26,154 bases of DNA from Actinomycetota bacterium. Lineage in GTDB: Bacteria > Actinomycetota > Acidimicrobiia > Acidimicrobiales > UBA8592. The translations under genes and the position numbers were made by a program. Of the stretch, positions 22,844 to 26,154 are shown piece after piece (within the stretch, counting starts at the first letter, position 1; every line of letters begins with the position of its first letter). Below the pieces are notes generated by a model. The model saw only the letters and a program-made list of their open reading frames with translations, was not told where the DNA came from and searched no databases. The stretch covers positions 1-26,154 of the forward strand of contig PAYW01000040.1 in assembly GCA_002715425.1 (NCBI GenBank), read 5' to 3'.

Positions 22844-23920
22844 TTATGCGTTCGTCCCCAGTGGTGACCATGCGAGGAGGGAAGAGTCACCAGGGAAAAC
22901 GTTAGCCACGAGTGGGGCGTCATTTGCATCAGCCATTTCTTTATAGCTCATCCACGATACAACTGCCGCTATTGGAGTTCCCATGCCTTCGTCAAACTGA
23001 ACTGGCCCATACACATTCGCCGTGTAGATCAGGTCTTCATTTCCGACCCGTTGTGTAGCTTCATGCCGAGCTCCTGCAGGCTCATAGAACCATACTCCAG
23101 GACCATAGCCTTCGGGTGGCCCTGCTCTATAACCTATTCGACCATTGAGTACAAGAAAATCGGCTGCTCCAAGGTGATAGTGGGGTCCCGCAACGCTGTT
23201 ATGAAGAACAAGTAGCGTTGACATCATTGTTTCTTCGCTGACACGAAGGATCTTGATGCCATAGTCATCCATTCCTGGGAATTCAATCCAAGGTATTGGC
23301 CGTGTATCGACCCAATGGGGATGCGTAAACGCTTCATCACCTGAAGCTCCGCTAGATTGAAGGACTTCACCAAGTGCTTCTGTCTGAGCTATGGCCAGCG
23401 GCTCAGGCTCACCATGGAATGGGGCAGGGCGCTCCTGCATGCATTCTGCCAAACTATTTGGAACTAGAGTCAATCCATTTGTATTCGAAGCTGCTAGGAC
23501 GTCAAGCGCTGTTAGGATGCTGTCAACTGTCTTGCCATCATCCGCTAGGAACGCCACAGGGCCGAAATAGTTTGCTTGGTATTCCGTGGTTTCTTCAACG
23601 ACTATTCCTTCAACGCGGGAATTGGCCGGAATGTATCCCCATATGCCTGGGCCAATGGTAGCCGCCAACTCTCCTTTGGTGTACGTCATGCGTCCAGAAA
23701 GGATCATCATATCTGTCCCACCAAGGAAGACCGTCGTTGGTAATTCGGTACCAGCTTCAACCTGAACGATCATGGAAAACCATCCTGACTCTCTGCTAGC
23801 TCGTAGCGGTTTGAAGCGCATTCCAGGAGCTTGTTTGATTTCGATCCAAGGCATGGTGTTGGTGTCAATGCCACCTTCTATGCCTGTAGGGTCAAATTCT
23901 GGGTTGTATGAGACTGACAT
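22844..23920 (-). CDS. Bicupin protein, ChrR/dihydroxyacetophenone-dioxygenase-like
   Basis: A 358-residue protein with two related cupin modules, each introduced by PWIEI or PWIEF and containing a G-R-x-x-Y strand (LSGRMTY and LNGRIGY). The second module keeps metal-binding histidines: H247 and H249 in GPHYHLGAADF, and H286 in GARHEATQ, with D253 where a Glu is common. The first module lacks these (ELPTTVFLGG, PANSRVEG), so it is probably structural. Related proteins include 2,4'-dihydroxyacetophenone dioxygenase and ChrR-type anti-sigma cupins; no sigma factor is adjacent and no zinc-binding N-terminal domain is present, favouring an enzymatic role. AGGAG lies upstream of the ATG. It follows the ABM gene by 16 bases on the same strand, forming a two-gene operon. 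Confidence 0.8.
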   Translation of the reverse strand: MSVSYNPEFDPTGIEGGIDTNTMPWIEIKQAPGMRFKPLRASRESGWFSMIVQVEAGTELPTTVFLGGTDMMILSGRMTYTKGELAATIGPGIWGYIPANSRVEGIVVEETTEYQANYFGPVAFLADDGKTVDSILTALDVLAASNTNGLTLVPNSLAECMQERPAPFHGEPEPLAIAQTEALGEVLQSSGASGDEAFTHPHWVDTRPIPWIEFPGMDDYGIKILRVSEETMMSTLLVLHNSVAGPHYHLGAADFLVLNGRIGYRAGPPEGYGPGVWFYEPAGARHEATQRVGNEDLIYTANVYGPVQFDEGMGTPIAAVVSWMSYKEMADANDAPLVANVFPGDSSLLAWSPLGTNA

Positions 23921-23936
23921 GTGGTTCTCCTATTTT

Positions 23937-24260
23937 CTATTCAACGGATAATTCTCCCATCAAAGACCAATCATTTGCGTCCTCGATGGTTGTATTAACT
24001 ATTTTTGGCGTTTCTGCTAGTGCTTGAGGCATTTCACTCATAGCTTTCTTAAAATGGTCGCTATTAACATGAGGGACAGCGCCATCTTCTTGAAATGCCT
24101 CTACAAGAACAAATGTAGATGGATCGTCAGCGCTTTGTGACCATTCAAACCATAGATTCCCTGGCTCTTCTCGCGTGGCAACTGTAAAGTCGTGGACAAG
24201 ATCTAGCCATTTGTCTGTCCATTCAGGTTTTGTCTTAAATTTGACAACAATAAAAATCAT
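23937..24260 (-). CDS. Antibiotic biosynthesis monooxygenase (ABM) domain protein, YgiN-like
   Basis: A 107-residue single-domain protein with the dimeric ferredoxin-like fold expected of ABM proteins: an opening strand (MIFIVVKFKTKPEW), a helix, EPGNLWFEWSQSADDPSTF and FVLVEAFQEDGAVPHVNSDHF, which is the family's usual histidine-containing segment. Members include quinol monooxygenases (YgiN) and heme- or quinone-handling proteins that need no cofactor. A GGGGG site four to five bases before the ATG supports the start. It is the first gene of the operon with the bicupin protein. The actual substrate is unknown; many family members have no known activity. Confidence 0.87.
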   Translation of the reverse strand: MIFIVVKFKTKPEWTDKWLDLVHDFTVATREEPGNLWFEWSQSADDPSTFVLVEAFQEDGAVPHVNSDHFKKAMSEMPQALAETPKIVNTTIEDANDWSLMGELSVE

Positions 24261-24360
24261 TCTTCCCCCTTTTCTTTAAGCATAAATTTCATTTCACAGA
24301 TTGGCAAGCTAAAGGACTTCCAATGTGTTTGCATGAAAGGGCATGTACAAATTAATCTTC

Positions 24361-24366
24361 TATACA
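24361..24366 (+). promoter_or_regulatory. Candidate -10 box of the CoA-transferase gene
   Basis: TATACA lies about 20 bases before the ATG at 24387, leaving a leader of roughly 14 bases that includes AAGGAG at 24377-24382. No convincing -35 box is found at the expected distance. The remaining bases between 24261 and 24386, shared with the divergent ABM operon, show nothing else I can name. Confidence 0.25.
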
Positions 24367-24386
24367 TTCCACATCGAAGGAGTAGT

Positions 24387-25583
24387 ATGTCTGGACCGCT
24401 GCAAGGTTATAAAATAATCGATTTAACTCAAGTAGTATCCGGCCCCTTTGCAACTATGTTGCTGGCTGATCAGGGTGCCGAAGTAATTAAGATAGAGCCA
24501 ACAACAGGACTTGGCGATTTAACCCGCCTCCCTTCATTCGACAAAGGAGGCATAGGGGCCTTTTATCTGAATAACAACAGAAGAAAAAAGTCTCTATCGA
24601 TAGATCTTTCCGGAGATGATGGAAAGCAGATCGTTTTAGATCTATGTGCAGAGGCAGACGTTATTGTCCAAAACTTTCGACCAGGTGCAATTGAGCGACT
24701 AGGTCTAGGTTATGACAGTATCAAGAAAATAAATCCGAACATTATTTATGTTTCAATAAGTGGTTTCGGACCCACCGGGCCATATTCGGATAGGCCTGTT
24801 TTGGATCCAGTAATTCAGGGAGTTTGTGTAGTCATTAGCAGGCAGCTAAACCCCCAAGTTCCATTTCCTGACCTAATAAGGAACCTATACGCTGATAAAT
24901 CAACTGCATTAACAGTAGCGCAAGCTACGACTGCAGCATTGCTTGCAAAAGAGCGCGGAAATGGTGGTCAATTAGTTGAGATACCGATGGTCGATGCATG
25001 CATGTACTTCTTTTGGCCAGACGCAATGATGGATTTGACGTTGACAGATGAAGATGCAAATGGCGGAGTGCTTCTTTCAAGCGTCTACAACCTGACTGAG
25101 TGTAGTGATGGGAAAATAGTTTACTTCGCAGCCTCAGATGGGCAACGCGCCGGAGTGTGTCAAGCAGTTGGTCACCCTGAATGGGCTGAAGATGAGCGAT
25201 TCTCTTCTATGCAGGCTCTTGCTGCAAACCCACAGAATTTTATACTTCTAGGAGAAATGCTTGCTGAGGCTTTCTTGGAGATGACATGTGACGAAGTTAT
25301 AGCAGCGCTGATTGAAGCTGATGTGCCAGCGGGCCCTGTCCTCACTGGCGAAGAGGCCGTTGCAGACCCGCAAATCATCCATAATGAAACACTTGTCGAA
25401 TGGCAACACCCAGATGCAGGCACGGTTCGCCAGCCGCGCCCCGCAGCACGCTTTTCGGAAACCCCAACAGATTTGGATTTCTCTGGAGCTCATCGCGGTC
25501 AACACAATGAAGAAATCCTCGGTGGTCTTGGGTATTCATCAGAGCAGATTCAAGGCCTTCAAGAATCTGGAGTGATTGGTTAA
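24387..25583 (+). CDS. Class III CoA-transferase (CaiB/BaiF family)
   Basis: A 398-residue enzyme that moves CoA between carboxylic acids. The start is taken at the ATG at 24387 because AAGGAG lies four bases upstream; an earlier in-frame ATG at 24333 would add 18 residues with no family character. Signatures in order: IDLTQVVSGPFATMLLADQGAEVIK, NNRRKKSLSIDL, VQNFRPGAIERLGLGY, and YVSISGFGPTGPYSDRP. D170 in ADKSTAL matches the catalytic aspartate of formyl-CoA transferase (D169). The C-terminal part has VPAGPVLTGEEAVADPQ, typical of the family. It precedes an ACAD by 59 bases on the same strand, so it probably activates an acid to its CoA ester for beta-oxidation. The acid is not known; alpha-methylacyl-CoA racemases share this fold and remain an alternative. 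Confidence 0.93.
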   Translation: MSGPLQGYKIIDLTQVVSGPFATMLLADQGAEVIKIEPTTGLGDLTRLPSFDKGGIGAFYLNNNRRKKSLSIDLSGDDGKQIVLDLCAEADVIVQNFRPGAIERLGLGYDSIKKINPNIIYVSISGFGPTGPYSDRPVLDPVIQGVCVVISRQLNPQVPFPDLIRNLYADKSTALTVAQATTAALLAKERGNGGQLVEIPMVDACMYFFWPDAMMDLTLTDEDANGGVLLSSVYNLTECSDGKIVYFAASDGQRAGVCQAVGHPEWAEDERFSSMQALAANPQNFILLGEMLAEAFLEMTCDEVIAALIEADVPAGPVLTGEEAVADPQIIHNETLVEWQHPDAGTVRQPRPAARFSETPTDLDFSGAHRGQHNEEILGGLGYSSEQIQGLQESGVIG

Positions 25584-25642
25584 GACTAGAGGACCTGAAG
25601 TATTCGCTAGCATGGAATAAAATACAAAAAGGACATATTGAA

Positions 25643-26154
25643 GTGCAGCCAACATATTCGAAAGAAGCCGAAGCGTTCCGTGAAAAAGTTCAAGCTTTTT
25701 TGGGGGAGCACCTCCCAGAGAACTGGAAAGGGATTGGAGCCCTGCCAGCTGATGAAGCATATGCCTTTACCAATAACGAGTGGAGGCCGCTACTAGCCGA
25801 GCATCGATTTCTAGCTCCAGCTTGGCCCGAAGAATACGGAGGCGGTGGATTAACTGAACTGGAGCAGGTTATTTTGGCAGAAGAGTTCATGCGTGCGGGC
25901 GTTCCTGCTGGAGGCACAAATGACGCTTTCAGTATTCAGATGGTAGGAAACACCATTCTACATTGGGGGAGCGAAGATCAAAGATCACATTTTCTACCAA
26001 AAATAATCTCTGGAGAGTACGTATGGTGTCAGGGCTACTCAGAACCGGATGCGGGCTCAGACTTGGGGGGTCTCGGATGTTCCGCTGAACTCGATGGTGA
26101 TGAATGGATAATTAACGGACAAAAAATCTGGACATCAGCAGGCCAATTTGCGAA
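25643..26154 (+). CDS. Acyl-CoA dehydrogenase, N-terminal part (runs off the window)
   Basis: An open frame from a GTG at 25643 to the window end, 170 complete codons with no stop. An AAAGGA site about nine bases upstream supports the GTG; no in-frame ATG is available nearby. The N-terminal helical domain (YSKEAEAFREKVQAFLGEHL), LAPAWPEEYGGGGLTELEQ, WCQGYSEPDAGSDLGGL and INGQKIWTSAG are standard for the family and parallel those of the ACAD at 493. It follows the CoA-transferase and should dehydrogenate the acyl-CoA made in that step. The catalytic glutamate region lies beyond the window, so activity cannot be judged. Confidence 0.9.
   Translation, partial: MQPTYSKEAEAFREKVQAFLGEHLPENWKGIGALPADEAYAFTNNEWRPLLAEHRFLAPAWPEEYGGGGLTELEQVILAEEFMRAGVPAGGTNDAFSIQMVGNTILHWGSEDQRSHFLPKIISGEYVWCQGYSEPDAGSDLGGLGCSAELDGDEWIINGQKIWTSAGQFA

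Noticed and set aside
22844..23920. ChrR-type anti-sigma factor.
   Set aside because: No adjacent sigma factor gene and no N-terminal zinc-binding anti-sigma domain.
1..26154. tRNA genes, rRNA, insertion sequences, CRISPR repeats.
   Set aside because: Intergenic gaps are short and none shows cloverleaf sequence, repeated spacers, terminal inverted repeats or transposase coding.

Overview
The window reads as a gene-dense stretch of a free-living aerobic bacterial chromosome with moderate G+C (roughly 45% in a handful of hand-counted lines). The mix of cytochromes P450, class III CoA-transferase, acyl-CoA dehydrogenases (ACADs), an Old-Yellow-Enzyme/dienoyl-CoA-reductase fusion, two phytanoyl-CoA-dioxygenase-type proteins and a SNF2 helicase with an actinobacterial-looking N-terminal region suggests an actinobacterium, perhaps a marine Acidimicrobiia-like lineage. 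That placement is an inference. The glutaminyl-tRNA synthetase (GlnRS) and ThrH genes are less typical of Actinobacteria and argue for caution. No tRNA, rRNA, insertion sequence or CRISPR array was seen.

Layout. (1) Bases 1-4821, + strand: a tight operon of a Bcp-type peroxiredoxin, an ACAD, a 655-residue flavin/Fe-S reductase and a P450. (2) 4818-10180: housekeeping and genome-maintenance genes, namely thrH (-), a DUF2797-type zinc/GIY-YIG-like protein (+), and a SNF2 ATPase followed by a small basic/acidic protein (-). (3) 10410-13452, +: SDR dehydrogenase, PhyH-type dioxygenase, and a fusion of sterol carrier protein 2 with a PhyH-type dioxygenase. (4) 13453-15150, -: glnS. (5) 15237-19293, +: serine hydrolase of the class C beta-lactamase fold, a canonical P450, and directly behind it a P450-like protein that has lost the heme-thiolate cysteine and other heme contacts. 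(6) 19302-21837, -: Rieske oxygenase alpha subunit, Rieske ferredoxin, SDR. (7) 21901-22832, +: a two-gene YeeE/YedE sulfur-compound transporter. (8) 22844-24260, -: bicupin protein and ABM-type monooxygenase. (9) 24387 to the end, +: CaiB/BaiF CoA-transferase and the N-terminal part of a second ACAD.

Together, blocks 1, 3, 5, 6, 8 and 9 look like an accessory catabolic region for a hydrophobic, ring-containing or branched substrate (sterol-, terpenoid- or fatty-acid-like). Oxygenases (P450s, PhyH, Rieske) would hydroxylate, SDRs oxidise the alcohols, the CoA-transferase activates acids, and the ACADs with the dienoyl-CoA-reductase-like enzyme carry out beta-oxidation steps. The substrate cannot be read from the sequence. 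The most interesting item is the tandem pair of one intact P450 and one apparently heme-ligand-less P450 at 16553-19293. All five convergent gene junctions are extremely tight, from a 4-base overlap to a 12-base gap, leaving almost no room for conventional terminators.
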